The notes beneath the pieces are model-generated. The model was not told where the DNA came from. It was given only the letters and a program-made list of their open reading frames with translations, and ran no database searches. Of a stretch of 52,143 nt of DNA, positions 38,126 to 48,551 are shown piece after piece. The position numbers and the translations under genes were made by a program. Within the stretch, counting starts at the first letter, position 1, and the number at the start of each line of letters is the position of its first letter. The stretch is from Candidatus Thioglobus sp. REDSEA-S12_B1 (GTDB lineage Bacteria; Pseudomonadota; Gammaproteobacteria; PS1; Pseudothioglobaceae). The DNA lies in NCBI GenBank assembly GCA_001628405.1, contig LURN01000072.1, positions 1 through 52,143 on the forward strand. The letters run 5' to 3'.

Positions 38126-40840
38126 TTATGAAGCCTTTAAAACGTCTACAGCTACAATTTTGTATTCCGGGCATTTTGTCTCTTCATCAGTAACGCCACT
38201 TGTAACTTCGTTGATCAACACTTCAGGGAAATGAAAGGTTGTTCTGACAACACCCTTTTTAACTCTATCTGTAACCTCAACATCAAGTGTAATTTCACCT
38301 CTATCTGACTTCAATGTTGCGCGATCACCAGACGAAAGATCTTTAGCCTTAGCATCTTTCGGATTAAGCATGATTACATCCTTTGTTAATATATCAACAT
38401 TTGATGTTCGCCTTGTCATTGTAGCGCAATTGTAGTGTTGAAGCTCTCGACTCGTTGTGAGAATAAATGGATACTCATTCTTATGCTTGGTCAGCTCCTC
38501 ACTCTCTTTCCAATCATAATAATGGAACTTTCCTTTACCTCTCTTAAACTCTCCAATATGAAGAATTTGAGTATCTTCGCCTTTTTTATTAACCGGCCAC
38601 TGAAGCCCCATTGGACTAGCACCTAGACCTTCCCAGGTAACTCCTTCAAAAAAGGAGACAACAGTAGACACCTCTTTAAGAACTTCAGCAGCATCATAAT
38701 CTGGCTGATCAAAACCAAGTTTACGCATCATCTCAACGATGATTTGTCCATCTGTTTTAGTTCCTGGCAGAGGCTTTACAGCAGCATTGACCTGTTGTAT
38801 TCTTCTTTCGGTATTGGTAAATGTTCCACTCTTTTCAAGGAAGGTTGTTCCAGGCAAAACCACATCAGCCATCTTCGCTGTTTCACTCATAAAGATTTCT
38901 TGAACAACTAGTAAATCTAAACTCTGCATTGCCTTAACAACGTGATGGGTATTTGGATCAGTTTGAACAACATCTTCGGCAAAAATCCATAATGCTTTCA
39001 ATGAGCCATCTATTGCACCATCAAACATCTCAGGAATTTTTCTTCCTGGCGTGGTCGGAGTAGGAAGTCCAAGTTTATCCTCATAAAAATCTTGAACTTC
39101 TTTCTGATCCATCCATAAATAACCTGGTCCATGATGAGGTTGACAGCCCATATCAGCAGCGCCTTGAACGTTGTTCTGGCCACGAAGCGGGTTGACACCC
39201 ACTCCAGGACGACCCACATTTCCAGTCATCATTGCAAGATTCGATATCAACATAACAGTCTTGCTGCCTTGCGAGTGCTCTGTTACCCCTAGACCATGAA
39301 ACTCCATTGCATTATTAGCACTAGCATAAGCAAGCGCTACAGCCTTAACATCTTCCTTATCAAGACCACTAATTTCAGCCATCGCATCGACATCTAGCTC
39401 TTTTATTTGCTCAAGAAACTCTTCACCACCTTCGCAGCGATCCTGAATAAACTGATGATCTACTAATCCAGCCTCAACGATAAAATATTGAATCATATTC
39501 AAAACGGCTACGTTGGTGCCCGGTTTAAGCTGCAAATGATAATCCGCCATGCGCGCTAATTCGGTCCTAACTGGGTCAATAACAATGAGTGTGGCTCCAG
39601 ACATTGCCTGCTGTTTAATTTTAGCTCCCGTTACAGGATGAGCTGCTGTTGGGTTTGCACCAATAACCAAAAGAAGATCAGCAAGAGGTATGTCCGCTGT
39701 TGAATTTGTTCCTGCGCCGGTTCCAAAACTCTGTTGCATGCCCCAAGCAGTTGGAGAATGGCAAACGCGCGCACAACAATCGATGTTATTCGTTCCAACA
39801 AGTTGACGAATCATCTTTTGAAACATATAGTTTTCTTCATTCGTACAGCGTGCAGAGGAAATCCCTGCAATCGCATCTGGGCCATGTTCAGATTTTATTG
39901 ATTCAAACTTATCTTTAATAAAGTCCAGTGCCTCATCCCATGAGCAAGGTGTTAATTCACCATTTTTTCTAATTAGTGGCGATGTCAGTCTGTCTTCGTG
40001 ATTATAAAATTTAAAGGCATAGCGCCCTTTTAGACAAGTATGACCAGCATTGACCGCATCTTGAGGAGCACGGATTGATAAAACCTCGTTACTTTTAACC
40101 GCTACCTCCAAATTACATCCCACTCCGCAATATGAACAAGTAGTTCTGACAGTCTTATCAGCTTCAATTGATTTAGATTGAAAGACATCAGAGATTGCTG
40201 AAGTCGGACAGGTTTGAGCGCATGCTCCGCATGAAACACAAGAAGAGTCTCCAAATAACATATCATTATCTGTTGTAATTCTCGACTCAAAACCTCTTCC
40301 GGTCATTGTAAGTGTAAATTGTCCTTGCACTTCATCACAAGCGCGGACACATCTCGAACAATTGATACACTTAGAGAGATCCATTCTCATATATGAGTGC
40401 GATAAATCTTTTTCACGATCGCAATGATTAGCTCCTTTTGCATATCGTATTTGTCTAACACCGACACTTGCTGCAACATCTTGAAGCTCACAATTACCAT
40501 TCACCTCACAAGTCAAGCAATCTGGTGGATGATCACTCAGAACAAGCTCTACAATATTTTTACGCAGCTTCTTAACACTCTCAGAACCGGTATAAATTCG
40601 CATTCCAGGAGCTATTGGTGTATGACACGAAGCAACTGTTCTTTTAGGACCGTCTTCTGATTGTTGAACTTCTACAGAGCATACACGGCAGGCGCCATAT
40701 GGATTCAGGTTATCATCATTACAAAGGGTAGGGATTATCTTTTCTCCAAGAGCTTTGTCCGTAAAAGCTAGAATTGAGGATGAGTCATCAAAAGGAAACT
40801 CAACGTCATCAATGAATACTCCTTGTGGTTTATCAGACAT
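38126..40840 (-). CDS. fdhA: NAD-type formate dehydrogenase alpha subunit (molybdenum/tungsten)
   Basis: The 904-residue catalytic subunit oxidises formate to CO2. Order of parts: an N-terminal [2Fe-2S] domain (C40, C51, C54, C72), a NuoG-type His-Cys3 cluster (H104, C108, C111, C117), two [4Fe-4S] clusters (C158-C168 and C201-C211), the bis-MGD domain cluster (C235, C238, C242), and the active site RVCHSPT with Cys360 as metal ligand (no selenocysteine). The C-terminal dinucleotide-binding domain is complete. This is the soluble FdsA/Fdh1A-like architecture. It starts 1 nt after fdhB and ends the C1 operon. Confidence 0.94.
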   Translation of the reverse strand: MSDKPQGVFIDDVEFPFDDSSSILAFTDKALGEKIIPTLCNDDNLNPYGACRVCSVEVQQSEDGPKRTVASCHTPIAPGMRIYTGSESVKKLRKNIVELVLSDHPPDCLTCEVNGNCELQDVAASVGVRQIRYAKGANHCDREKDLSHSYMRMDLSKCINCSRCVRACDEVQGQFTLTMTGRGFESRITTDNDMLFGDSSCVSCGACAQTCPTSAISDVFQSKSIEADKTVRTTCSYCGVGCNLEVAVKSNEVLSIRAPQDAVNAGHTCLKGRYAFKFYNHEDRLTSPLIRKNGELTPCSWDEALDFIKDKFESIKSEHGPDAIAGISSARCTNEENYMFQKMIRQLVGTNNIDCCARVCHSPTAWGMQQSFGTGAGTNSTADIPLADLLLVIGANPTAAHPVTGAKIKQQAMSGATLIVIDPVRTELARMADYHLQLKPGTNVAVLNMIQYFIVEAGLVDHQFIQDRCEGGEEFLEQIKELDVDAMAEISGLDKEDVKAVALAYASANNAMEFHGLGVTEHSQGSKTVMLISNLAMMTGNVGRPGVGVNPLRGQNNVQGAADMGCQPHHGPGYLWMDQKEVQDFYEDKLGLPTPTTPGRKIPEMFDGAIDGSLKALWIFAEDVVQTDPNTHHVVKAMQSLDLLVVQEIFMSETAKMADVVLPGTTFLEKSGTFTNTERRIQQVNAAVKPLPGTKTDGQIIVEMMRKLGFDQPDYDAAEVLKEVSTVVSFFEGVTWEGLGASPMGLQWPVNKKGEDTQILHIGEFKRGKGKFHYYDWKESEELTKHKNEYPFILTTSRELQHYNCATMTRRTSNVDILTKDVIMLNPKDAKAKDLSSGDRATLKSDRGEITLDVEVTDRVKKGVVRTTFHFPEVLINEVTSGVTDEETKCPEYKIVAVDVLKAS

Positions 40841-40841
40841 A

Positions 40842-42311
40842 CTATTTCTCCATCAAAGGTTCAAACTCGTCACTACAGTGTTCGAGTAAATTTTTAATTG
40901 CAAGGGGAAGGCCACCACCTAAGGCGCACAGCGAGCCAACTTCCATTGTTTCTAAAAGGTCATGAATTAATTCTTCTGAGAATTTTTGAGTGCCATCTAT
41001 AGCTGAACCCAACATTTCTTTTCCACGAGTTGATCCTAGGCGACATGGAAAGCATTTTCCACAAGATTCATGAGCTGTAAATGCAAATAAATGTTTTGCA
41101 TACTCTACCGCAGAAAATGACCTAGGTATGCACACAAAACTTGCATGGCCAAGCAAGAAGCCAGCCTCAGCAAAGACCTCAAAATCTAAAGTTAAAGTCC
41201 TCAAAATATCAACTGGAACAATTCCGCCAAGTGGGCCGCCAATCTGAATAGCTTTAATATCCTCATTAAAGCCGCCACCAATATTATCGATGATGAATTC
41301 TAAGGAAGTCCCTAGATCAACCTCATACAAACCTGGATTATTGAAATGGCCATCAAGTGAAATCAACTTGGTTCCTAGAGACCTTCCGTTACCGATAGAC
41401 TTATACGACTCGCTGCCAAGCTTAAAGATAGCAGCAACAGCGGCCAAACTTTCAACATTATTTACAACTGTTGGTTTTTTATATAGCCCCTCAACAACCG
41501 GAAATGGTGGCCTTACATCAACCTCAGCACGGCGACCTTCTATTGAGGCAATAAGCGCAGTCTCTTCACCACAGATATATGCACCTTGACCCTCAACCAC
41601 ACTCATATCGAAATCAAATCCACTTCCTAGAATGTTTTCACCTAAAAGACCCAAATCTCTTAATTTTGACAAAGTTTCATTGGTGATATCAATCGATTCA
41701 GGATACTCACCACGGATATACATAAAGCCTTGTTTTGAGCCAATGATATATCCACAGATAACCATACCAAATAAAACTTTGAGCGCCTGCTCCTCTAATA
41801 AATAACGATCAGAGTAAGCCCCTGGATCGCCTTCATCTGCGTTACACACAACTACTTCATCCTCAACCAAAAAAGAGGTATCTGAGAATGATTTCATTGT
41901 GTATGGAATACTTTTATGGTTGCCAGAGATAATATCGTCTAGCTGATTAATATCATCACCAGAATAATTCTCACCATTGTAATAAAAAGCGCTATTTTCG
42001 TAACATCTGCCCAGGCAAATCATTTCACCTACGCTATCTTCACCCAGCTTACTCTTAAGTTTTTGAGTAACATTCTCCTGTGTGCCTCTACACATGCAGG
42101 CGCTTCCAGTACAAACATAAGCTTTTTTATTTTTAAAATCTTCGCTCAAAAAATCATAGAAGCTTTTTGTACTATGAATTGTTGACACGCCAAGGTTATA
42201 CTCACCTGCAAGTTGAGCGTCGGTTGTTTCATTTGGGCTTACAGATATTTTGCCAAACAAACTATTTTTATCGTCTTTTTTACCCGAAAGTAAACTAATG
42301 TTTCTGGACAT
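40842..42311 (-). CDS. fdhB: Formate dehydrogenase beta subunit (NuoE/NuoF fusion) lacking the FMN/NADH glycine loop
   Basis: A 489-residue electron-transfer subunit. Residues about 60-125 form a thioredoxin-like [2Fe-2S] domain (C67-x4-C72, C99-x3-C103). From about 153 the NuoF-like part begins at VVVCNADEGDPGAYSDR and continues through YICGEETALI and KPTVVNNVES to the [4Fe-4S] motif SCGKCFPC and SLCALGG. The GRGGAGFPTGLKW loop that normally precedes VCNADE and binds FMN and NADH is missing, and the protein is roughly 80 residues shorter than fused FdhB proteins as I remember them. Either an in-frame deletion near residue 150 or a divergent electron acceptor explains this. Confidence 0.85.
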   Translation of the reverse strand: MSRNISLLSGKKDDKNSLFGKISVSPNETTDAQLAGEYNLGVSTIHSTKSFYDFLSEDFKNKKAYVCTGSACMCRGTQENVTQKLKSKLGEDSVGEMICLGRCYENSAFYYNGENYSGDDINQLDDIISGNHKSIPYTMKSFSDTSFLVEDEVVVCNADEGDPGAYSDRYLLEEQALKVLFGMVICGYIIGSKQGFMYIRGEYPESIDITNETLSKLRDLGLLGENILGSGFDFDMSVVEGQGAYICGEETALIASIEGRRAEVDVRPPFPVVEGLYKKPTVVNNVESLAAVAAIFKLGSESYKSIGNGRSLGTKLISLDGHFNNPGLYEVDLGTSLEFIIDNIGGGFNEDIKAIQIGGPLGGIVPVDILRTLTLDFEVFAEAGFLLGHASFVCIPRSFSAVEYAKHLFAFTAHESCGKCFPCRLGSTRGKEMLGSAIDGTQKFSEELIHDLLETMEVGSLCALGGGLPLAIKNLLEHCSDEFEPLMEK

Positions 42312-43172
42312 TTATTCTCCGAAATTTTCACTGATACGCCAGTTACCAGTATAGATATTATATTTGTTTTTCTTAATAAAGCCAATTAATGTGATGTCAA
42401 ATTTTGTTGCTAAATCAAGAGCCAAAGAGGTTGGTGCGCCAATTCCAACAATCATTCCAATACCAGACATCACTGCTTTTTGAATAATATCGAAACCCAA
42501 ACGACCCGAGCACATTACAAACTGTTCTATTGGCTTTAGCATATCGTTACATCGAACATGCCCAATTAGTTTATCAAGGGCGTTATGTCTACCAACATCT
42601 TCAGCCAAATGCAAAACCTCACCTTGTTGAGTTAGTAAGGCGCTAGCGTGAACACCTCCTGTATTAGCAAACTGGTATTGCTCACCTTTCAGAATGTTTG
42701 GTAGTTTAGTAATTAAACCAATATCCACAATGGGGCCCTCTTTATTAATTTTTGGCTCATAAGCAATTTCAATGGCATTAAGCGTTCCCTTGCCACAAAC
42801 ACCACAACTAGAATTCACCATAAAATGCCTTTGAAGATTCTTTAAATCTAAGTGATTTCCCTTCGTCAAAGTAACAACAAGAGAATTCTCGACATCATAT
42901 TTTCCTTTATTTTTTCCATTGACCTCTATTGTATCAATGGCACCTTTGTCTTGAATAATCCCTTCAGAAAACAAAAGCCCACTGACCAAACTTTTATCGT
43001 CTCCTGGCGTTCTCATGGTAACCATGAGAGGCTCAAGAATCCATTCATTGTCCTTAAAATATCTAACGATTATCTCAAGTGGTTCTTCAATTGCAATACA
43101 GTCGCTTGAGTTGTCTCGAGTTAATCCCTCAACTCTATGGATCTCATAATTTACCGATCCGTCAGCATTCAT
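42312..43172 (-). CDS. fdhD: Formate dehydrogenase accessory sulfurtransferase FdhD
   Basis: Transfers sulfur from a cysteine desulfurase to the molybdenum cofactor so that formate dehydrogenase becomes active. The 286 residues include EEPLEIIVRY, MRTPGDDKSLVSGLLFSEGI, the reactive-cysteine motif SSCGVCGKGT, HLAEDVGRHNALDKLIG and the terminal SGIGMIVGIGAPTSLAL. It lies directly before fdhB and 3 nt after fhs, in line with a role in maturing FdhA. Length is normal. Confidence 0.94.
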   Translation of the reverse strand: MNADGSVNYEIHRVEGLTRDNSSDCIAIEEPLEIIVRYFKDNEWILEPLMVTMRTPGDDKSLVSGLLFSEGIIQDKGAIDTIEVNGKNKGKYDVENSLVVTLTKGNHLDLKNLQRHFMVNSSCGVCGKGTLNAIEIAYEPKINKEGPIVDIGLITKLPNILKGEQYQFANTGGVHASALLTQQGEVLHLAEDVGRHNALDKLIGHVRCNDMLKPIEQFVMCSGRLGFDIIQKAVMSGIGMIVGIGAPTSLALDLATKFDITLIGFIKKNKYNIYTGNWRISENFGE

Positions 43173-43175
43173 AGT

Positions 43176-44855
43176 CTAAAACAACCCTTGAACTAAGCCA
43201 TCCTTATCTAGGTGAATTTTATCCGCTGCTGGAACTCTAGGAAGGCCGGGCATTGTCATAATTGCACCACATACCACCACTACAAACTCTGCTCCCGCTG
43301 ATAACCTAACTTCCCTAATTGAAAGCGAGTGTCCCGTGGGAGCACCAAGTAGCTGCGGATCAGTGGAAAAGCTATACTGAGTTTTAGCAATACAAACTGG
43401 AAGATTACCAAAACCGTTCTCTTGAAACCAGTTTAGCTTATCTCTGACTACTTTATCAGCCATAACCTCATCAGCCTGATAAAGCGTTTTAGCAATCGTC
43501 TCTACCTTTTCAAGAAGTGGTAGCTCATCGTCGTATAGAGTTTTGAACTGAGAGGCACCTGAGTCAGCTAACTTTGCAACCTTTTCAGCTAAATCAATCG
43601 CCCCATCACCGCCATGCTCCCAGTGACTCGTAACACTGACATCAACATTAAATTGCTTACAATAATCTCTTATTGCTTGAAATTCGGCCTCTGTATCAGA
43701 TACAAATTTATTGATGCCCACAACCATTGGAACACCAAACTGGCTTAAGTTGCGTATGTGTCTACCGAGATTTGAACAGCCAGCAACGAGAGCCTCAACA
43801 TTTTCATTATTCAAATCTTCTTTAGCAACTCCGCCTTGATGCTTTAGAGCTCTTACAGTCGCAACCAACACAACTGCATCTGGAGCTATTCCAGCCTTGC
43901 GACACTTAATGTCAAAGAATTTTTCAGCGCCTAAATCTGCACCAAAACCAGCCTCAGTAACAACATAGTCAGATAACTTAAGTGCGGTCTTTGTTGCTAT
44001 AACCGAATTACACCCATGAGCAATATTTGCAAATGGGCCTCCGTGTATTAAAGCAGGATTACCCTCAAGAGTCTGAACAAGATTCGGTCTAAATGCATCT
44101 TTAAGAAGCACAGTCATTGCTTTGTGAGCATTGATTTGTTTTGCTCTGACTGGCTTCATCTCTCTGGTGTATGCAATAATAATATTTCCGAGTCTTTTCT
44201 CAAGTTCTTTCAAATTCTGAGACAGACAAAAGATAGCCATTACCTCAGATGCCACTGTTATATCAAAGCCGTCCTCTCTTGGATATCCATTCGTTGAGCC
44301 CCCAAGCGAGGAAGTAATTGTTCGAAGCGATCTGTCATTCATGTCAACAACTCTGCGGAATGCAACTTTTCTACTGTCAATCTTATTAGAGTTGCCCCAA
44401 TAAATATGATTGTCAATCATTGCAGATAGAAGACTGTGAGCAGAAGTTATTGCATGGAAGTCACCAGTAAAGTGCAGGTTAATATCTTCCATTGGAATCA
44501 CCTGAGCATGTCCACCTCCAGCAGCACCGCCCTTCATTCCAAAACAAGGACCTAAACTTGGTTCACGAAGACAAACGGTTGTCTGCTTTCCAATTTTATT
44601 TAGACCGTCGGTAAGGCCCACTGAGGTAGTTGTCTTTCCCTCTCCTGCAGGGGTTGGAGTAACCGCAGTAACAAGAATAAGCTTTCCATCCTTATTTTTT
44701 TGGACACCATCAATTGCATTCCAAGAAATTTTAGCCTTATCATGGCCAAAAGGAACAAGGTCCTCTTTAGCAATGTTGAGCTTTGCTCCAATGTCATTAA
44801 TGTGCTCACCAGAGACTGCTCTCGCAATATCAATATCCGTTTTATACTCGCTCAT
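43176..44855 (-). CDS. fhs: Formate-tetrahydrofolate ligase
   Basis: Interconverts formate + THF + ATP and 10-formyl-THF. The 559-residue enzyme has the P-loop [70 protein letters not shown] and [17 protein letters not shown] C-terminal [15 protein letters not shown]. Placed among oxidation genes, it most likely runs toward formate and ATP. GGAG lies just before the ATG. The 190 nt upstream, after mttB, show no clear promoter or hairpin, so it may be read through from the corrinoid genes. Confidence 0.95.
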   Translation of the reverse strand: MSEYKTDIDIARAVSGEHINDIGAKLNIAKEDLVPFGHDKAKISWNAIDGVQKNKDGKLILVTAVTPTPAGEGKTTTSVGLTDGLNKIGKQTTVCLREPSLGPCFGMKGGAAGGGHAQVIPMEDINLHFTGDFHAITSAHSLLSAMIDNHIYWGNSNKIDSRKVAFRRVVDMNDRSLRTITSSLGGSTNGYPREDGFDITVASEVMAIFCLSQNLKELEKRLGNIIIAYTREMKPVRAKQINAHKAMTVLLKDAFRPNLVQTLEGNPALIHGGPFANIAHGCNSVIATKTALKLSDYVVTEAGFGADLGAEKFFDIKCRKAGIAPDAVVLVATVRALKHQGGVAKEDLNNENVEALVAGCSNLGRHIRNLSQFGVPMVVGINKFVSDTEAEFQAIRDYCKQFNVDVSVTSHWEHGGDGAIDLAEKVAKLADSGASQFKTLYDDELPLLEKVETIAKTLYQADEVMADKVVRDKLNWFQENGFGNLPVCIAKTQYSFSTDPQLLGAPTGHSLSIREVRLSAGAEFVVVVCGAIMTMPGLPRVPAADKIHLDKDGLVQGLF

Positions 44856-45045
44856 TTCTTCTCCTAATTGCGCTATAAATCAAAAAATAAAGAAATAAGT
44901 CCGCAACCAAACGTATTTATTTGATGGCAAAAACTTATTTTCTTCGTAAATTTATCTTTGCAGATATTATCTTACAAATTTGATCAACTATAAGTAATTA
45001 AATTCATAATAGCTTGAATTTTAGTCAATATGAAATTTATAAATA

Positions 45046-46575
45046 CTAAATATTTGAGTCTTCAAAACTATCCTTACGCTCCTTGATATATGCCAGTAGA
45101 GCCTCATCAATTGCTGGATCAAGTGGCGGTGGTTGATATTCTGCAAGCATTTTTTTAAAAATGCCATTGGCAATCGTTGCAGTATCTCTAGAGCCATCCT
45201 GAACCCATTGCTCAAAGCTATTGTCATCAAGAACATCTGACATATAAAAAGCCGTTTTGAAGTTCTTCTTTGTATGCTCACAGCCCAAAAAGTGTGACTG
45301 AGGTCCGACCTCTTTTATGGCATCCATTGCTTGACCATTTTCACTCATATCCACACCTTCTACTGATACCCTCATCATGCCTGCTTGATCAGCATCCATA
45401 ATGAATTTTTCATAACTCATGCACAATCCCCCCTCGAGCCATCCAGCAGTGTGAAGATTAAAATTAACACTCGAATTAATGGTTGCTTGTATTGTATTGG
45501 CGGCCTCATATCCTGCTTGAGCATCTGGCATTTTTGCAGCGTTAAATCCGCCACCACTTCTAAATGGAACCCCTAGCCTTCTTGCAAGAGCCCCAGCGAT
45601 ATTCATCATATGTCCAGCCTCTGGAGTTCCAAAGTTAGGCGCTCCTGACTTCATTGACATTGCAGTTACAAAATTTCCATAAATAACAGGCGCTCCTGGC
45701 CTCACAAGCTGAGCAAAAGCCATCCCCGCCATGCCCTCAGCAAGGCTTTGAGCAGCCACCCCTGCTGCTGTGGTTGGAGCCATAGCACCAGCGACGATAA
45801 ATGGAGTGATGATAGTGGCTTGATTGTTTCTAGCATAAACTTTAAGTGCACCGAGCATCGTAGCATCAAAAGACATCGGAGAGCTTGCATTAATTAAGCT
45901 AACTAAAACGCAGTTATTATCGACAAATTCATCTCCAAAGACGATCTTAACCATATTGACACTATCTTGAGCTCTTTCAGCTGCAGTCACTGAACCCATA
46001 AACGCCTTGTCAGAATATTTAATATGGCTATAAACCATATCAAAATGTCTCTTATTTACAGGGAGGTCTACTGGCTCACAAATTGTCCCTCCAGAATGAT
46101 GGAGATTGTCTGACATATAGGCAAGCTTAACAAAATTTCTGAAGTCTTCTATCGTTGCGTATCGTCTTCCTTCATCAAGGTCATGAACAAAGGGAGGCCC
46201 ATATGCTGGCACCAAGACCATATTATCGCCACCAATTTCAACGCTTCTCTCAGGATTCCTTGCATGTTGAGTAAACTGCTTGGGAGCTGACTCTTGAATT
46301 ATTTTCCTGCACATACCTCTAGGAAATCTAACTCGCTCTCCTTCAATACTCGCTCCAGCAGCTGCAAGTATATCTAAAGCCTCTTGATCCTCTGAAAAAA
46401 CAATTCCAACATCTTCTAAAATTGTGTCTGCATTTTGCTCAATAATACTGAGCTCTTCATCATTTAAAATGCTGTAGTGAGGAATCTTTCTCTTGATATA
46501 AGCTGGGGCTTTAGGAATCTCTTGAACATCAGCGTCCTCATTTACCTTTCTTCTTCTTCGTCTCTCTCTAGCCAC
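45046..46575 (-). CDS. mttB: MttB-superfamily corrinoid methyltransferase, non-pyrrolysine type
   Basis: Transfers a methyl group from a methylated amine to a corrinoid protein. The 509-residue TIM-barrel protein reads through without an in-frame TAG, so it is not the pyrrolysine-dependent trimethylamine enzyme. Non-Pyl relatives act on glycine betaine, proline betaine or carnitine-like compounds; the substrate here is unknown. Family-type segments include ILEDVGIVFSEDQEALDIL, VPAYGPPFVHDLDEGRRY and FLGCEHTKKNF. It starts at GTG 46575 with AGGAG 8 nt upstream. The N-terminus MARERRRRRKV is a poly-Arg head. Confidence 0.9.
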   Translation of the reverse strand: MARERRRRRKVNEDADVQEIPKAPAYIKRKIPHYSILNDEELSIIEQNADTILEDVGIVFSEDQEALDILAAAGASIEGERVRFPRGMCRKIIQESAPKQFTQHARNPERSVEIGGDNMVLVPAYGPPFVHDLDEGRRYATIEDFRNFVKLAYMSDNLHHSGGTICEPVDLPVNKRHFDMVYSHIKYSDKAFMGSVTAAERAQDSVNMVKIVFGDEFVDNNCVLVSLINASSPMSFDATMLGALKVYARNNQATIITPFIVAGAMAPTTAAGVAAQSLAEGMAGMAFAQLVRPGAPVIYGNFVTAMSMKSGAPNFGTPEAGHMMNIAGALARRLGVPFRSGGGFNAAKMPDAQAGYEAANTIQATINSSVNFNLHTAGWLEGGLCMSYEKFIMDADQAGMMRVSVEGVDMSENGQAMDAIKEVGPQSHFLGCEHTKKNFKTAFYMSDVLDDNSFEQWVQDGSRDTATIANGIFKKMLAEYQPPPLDPAIDEALLAYIKERKDSFEDSNI

Positions 46576-46599
46576 TGTTAAATCTCCTCTAATTAAATT

Positions 46600-48540
46600 C
46601 TAAGATACTCGCCTTCTGCGCCTAACTTTATTTATTTTTTGTTCTTTTACTGGTGACACACTAAACTTCATTGCATCAACAAAATATTCTTGAAATTTTG
46701 ACTCTGTTGCAGTTTCAATTTTTACAACTTCATCAACCGCATCGATAATTGTTTTTCGTTTGTTGATATCTAATAGCGCAGCACTTGCGCCAACCCCAGC
46801 TGCATTTCCAACTGAAATTATCTTTTCTTCTGTTGAGGTTGGAATAATATCTAAAAGAGCAACATATCTCGGGTCAAGGTGAGCACCAAACGCACCAGCC
46901 AATAAAACTTTATCAAACTCCGTACAATCAAGATAATCCATTAAGATTGAAACGCCAGCCGATAGTGCTGCCTTGGCGAGCTGAATGGAGCGGATATCAA
47001 CTTGCTCAATGTAAATTGATTTATCGCCCTGGTCAACCAACAAAAATCTGGTTGTGTTACCTTTTTTAGAAAATAGCTCAGGCGCTTTGGATTCTACAAA
47101 AAGTCCACTTTGATCGATTATCCCAGCCTCCGCAAAAGCTACAATTGCTTCAATTATTCCACTACCACAAATTCCAACCGCCTTCATTTGGACCAATTCA
47201 AAATCTGGCTCATCTGACCATGCATCACAACCGATTACCTTAAAGCGAACTTTCAACGTTTCTTTATCGATTCTGACTCTTTCAATTGCCCCATAGGTCG
47301 CCCTAACTCCAGAACTTATCTCTGCACCTTCAAATGCTGGACCAGTAGGGGATGATGTGGCATAAACCTTGCCATTTTTTGAAAGCATTATTTCTGCATT
47401 TGTTCCAATATCAACTAGAAGAGCTGTTTCGGATTTCATAATATCCATCTGACTCAAATAAGCTGCAGCAGTGTCTGCCCCAACGTGACCAGCTATCAAT
47501 GGTAAGAATGACAATCTTGTTTTTGGATATAGATCGAAATCCAAATCTTTTGCATCAACATCAAGCCACCCTCTAATTGATAGTGTAAATGGAGCTTGAC
47601 CAAGTTCTACAGGCGATATTCCAAAAAATATATGATGCATGATTGGATTACCAACCAGAACAACTTCTAATAATTTATTCCAATCAACTTCTAGATTTTC
47701 GCAGGCCTCATGAAGCATTTCAGTAATTTTTGTTCTAACAGCTATTGTTAGTTTTTCGTCACCACCTTTATTCATCATTACATATGAAACTCTACTCATT
47801 AAATCTTCGCCGAAACGAATTTGCGGATTCATAGCAGAGGACTCATAAACTAATTTACCGTCATTTAAATCATAGATATACAAGGCTAGAGTTGTAGATC
47901 CAATATCAATTGCTGCACCCAATACTTGATGTTTACCCTGGGGATAAGCAGCCACTATTTGATTATTATCACGAACAGCCACAGTCAGGTTGCCCTTGGT
48001 TTCATGAATAAGGGGTTGCAATTCTCTTAACAGAGTAAAGTCGATATTTGCATTAATGCCTTTTTTAGCGAGTTGTGCAATCAGATTTTCTGAGGCGGAG
48101 GGATTTTTATCAAGTGTGGCCTTTTCGAGAGAGCAGTCTATGAGATTTATTGAGCTTGCAATCGAGTAATTCTGAGCTTTATTTTTTTTACTAATGTAAG
48201 CCTTATGTTCTTGACTTTCCTCTGGGACATCGATTACAAGGTCGCCCTGTATACAGGACTGACAGGCTAATCTTTTACCCTTATAGTTAGGGTTATCATT
48301 GATAAGTTGTTTCTCAAGCCTTGTAAGTGCACTAACATTGTCAGGCTCACACTTAACACCAAATTTTGAGTGGTCGCCCTCAGAAACTTCAATCCAGCAT
48401 TGGTGACACTGCCCATATCCACCACATAATGAGCGAATCGCTACTCCAGCATCCTGTGCAACTTGCAACAAAGTATCTCCAAATTCACCTTTAAACTGGC
48501 GACCAGAGGGGGTAAAGCATACTTGAAAATTATCTTCCAT
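46600..48540 (-). CDS. Reductive activator of corrinoid proteins (RACo/RamA-like, DUF4445)
   Basis: Reduces accidentally oxidised Co(II) corrinoid back to Co(I) using ATP. The 646 residues begin with a plant-type [2Fe-2S] domain (C39-x5-C45-x2-C48 and the later LACQSC), then a linker, then an ASKHA-type ATPase core with AAIDIGSTTLALYIYD, LVGNPIMHHIF, VDIGTNAEIML, the GPAFEGA loop, GICGSGIIEA and LAGAFGAHLD. The C-terminus is KVRRRRRVS, a five-Arg tail. It lies between the GFA-type gene and mttB and is needed wherever a corrinoid methyl carrier cycles, especially in air. Confidence 0.9.
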   Translation of the reverse strand: MEDNFQVCFTPSGRQFKGEFGDTLLQVAQDAGVAIRSLCGGYGQCHQCWIEVSEGDHSKFGVKCEPDNVSALTRLEKQLINDNPNYKGKRLACQSCIQGDLVIDVPEESQEHKAYISKKNKAQNYSIASSINLIDCSLEKATLDKNPSASENLIAQLAKKGINANIDFTLLRELQPLIHETKGNLTVAVRDNNQIVAAYPQGKHQVLGAAIDIGSTTLALYIYDLNDGKLVYESSAMNPQIRFGEDLMSRVSYVMMNKGGDEKLTIAVRTKITEMLHEACENLEVDWNKLLEVVLVGNPIMHHIFFGISPVELGQAPFTLSIRGWLDVDAKDLDFDLYPKTRLSFLPLIAGHVGADTAAAYLSQMDIMKSETALLVDIGTNAEIMLSKNGKVYATSSPTGPAFEGAEISSGVRATYGAIERVRIDKETLKVRFKVIGCDAWSDEPDFELVQMKAVGICGSGIIEAIVAFAEAGIIDQSGLFVESKAPELFSKKGNTTRFLLVDQGDKSIYIEQVDIRSIQLAKAALSAGVSILMDYLDCTEFDKVLLAGAFGAHLDPRYVALLDIIPTSTEEKIISVGNAAGVGASAALLDINKRKTIIDAVDEVVKIETATESKFQEYFVDAMKFSVSPVKEQKINKVRRRRRVS

Positions 48541-48551
48541 TTCTTAAACTA

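Noticed and set aside
44856..45045. Separate promoter for fhs in the 190-nt gap after mttB
   Set aside because: TTGACT and TTGATC are present on the minus strand but no -10-like hexamer lies at a workable distance, so I did not call one.
45046..46575. Pyrrolysine-containing trimethylamine methyltransferase
   Set aside because: The reading frame is continuous at normal family length with no in-frame TAG, so amber-encoded pyrrolysine is not needed.
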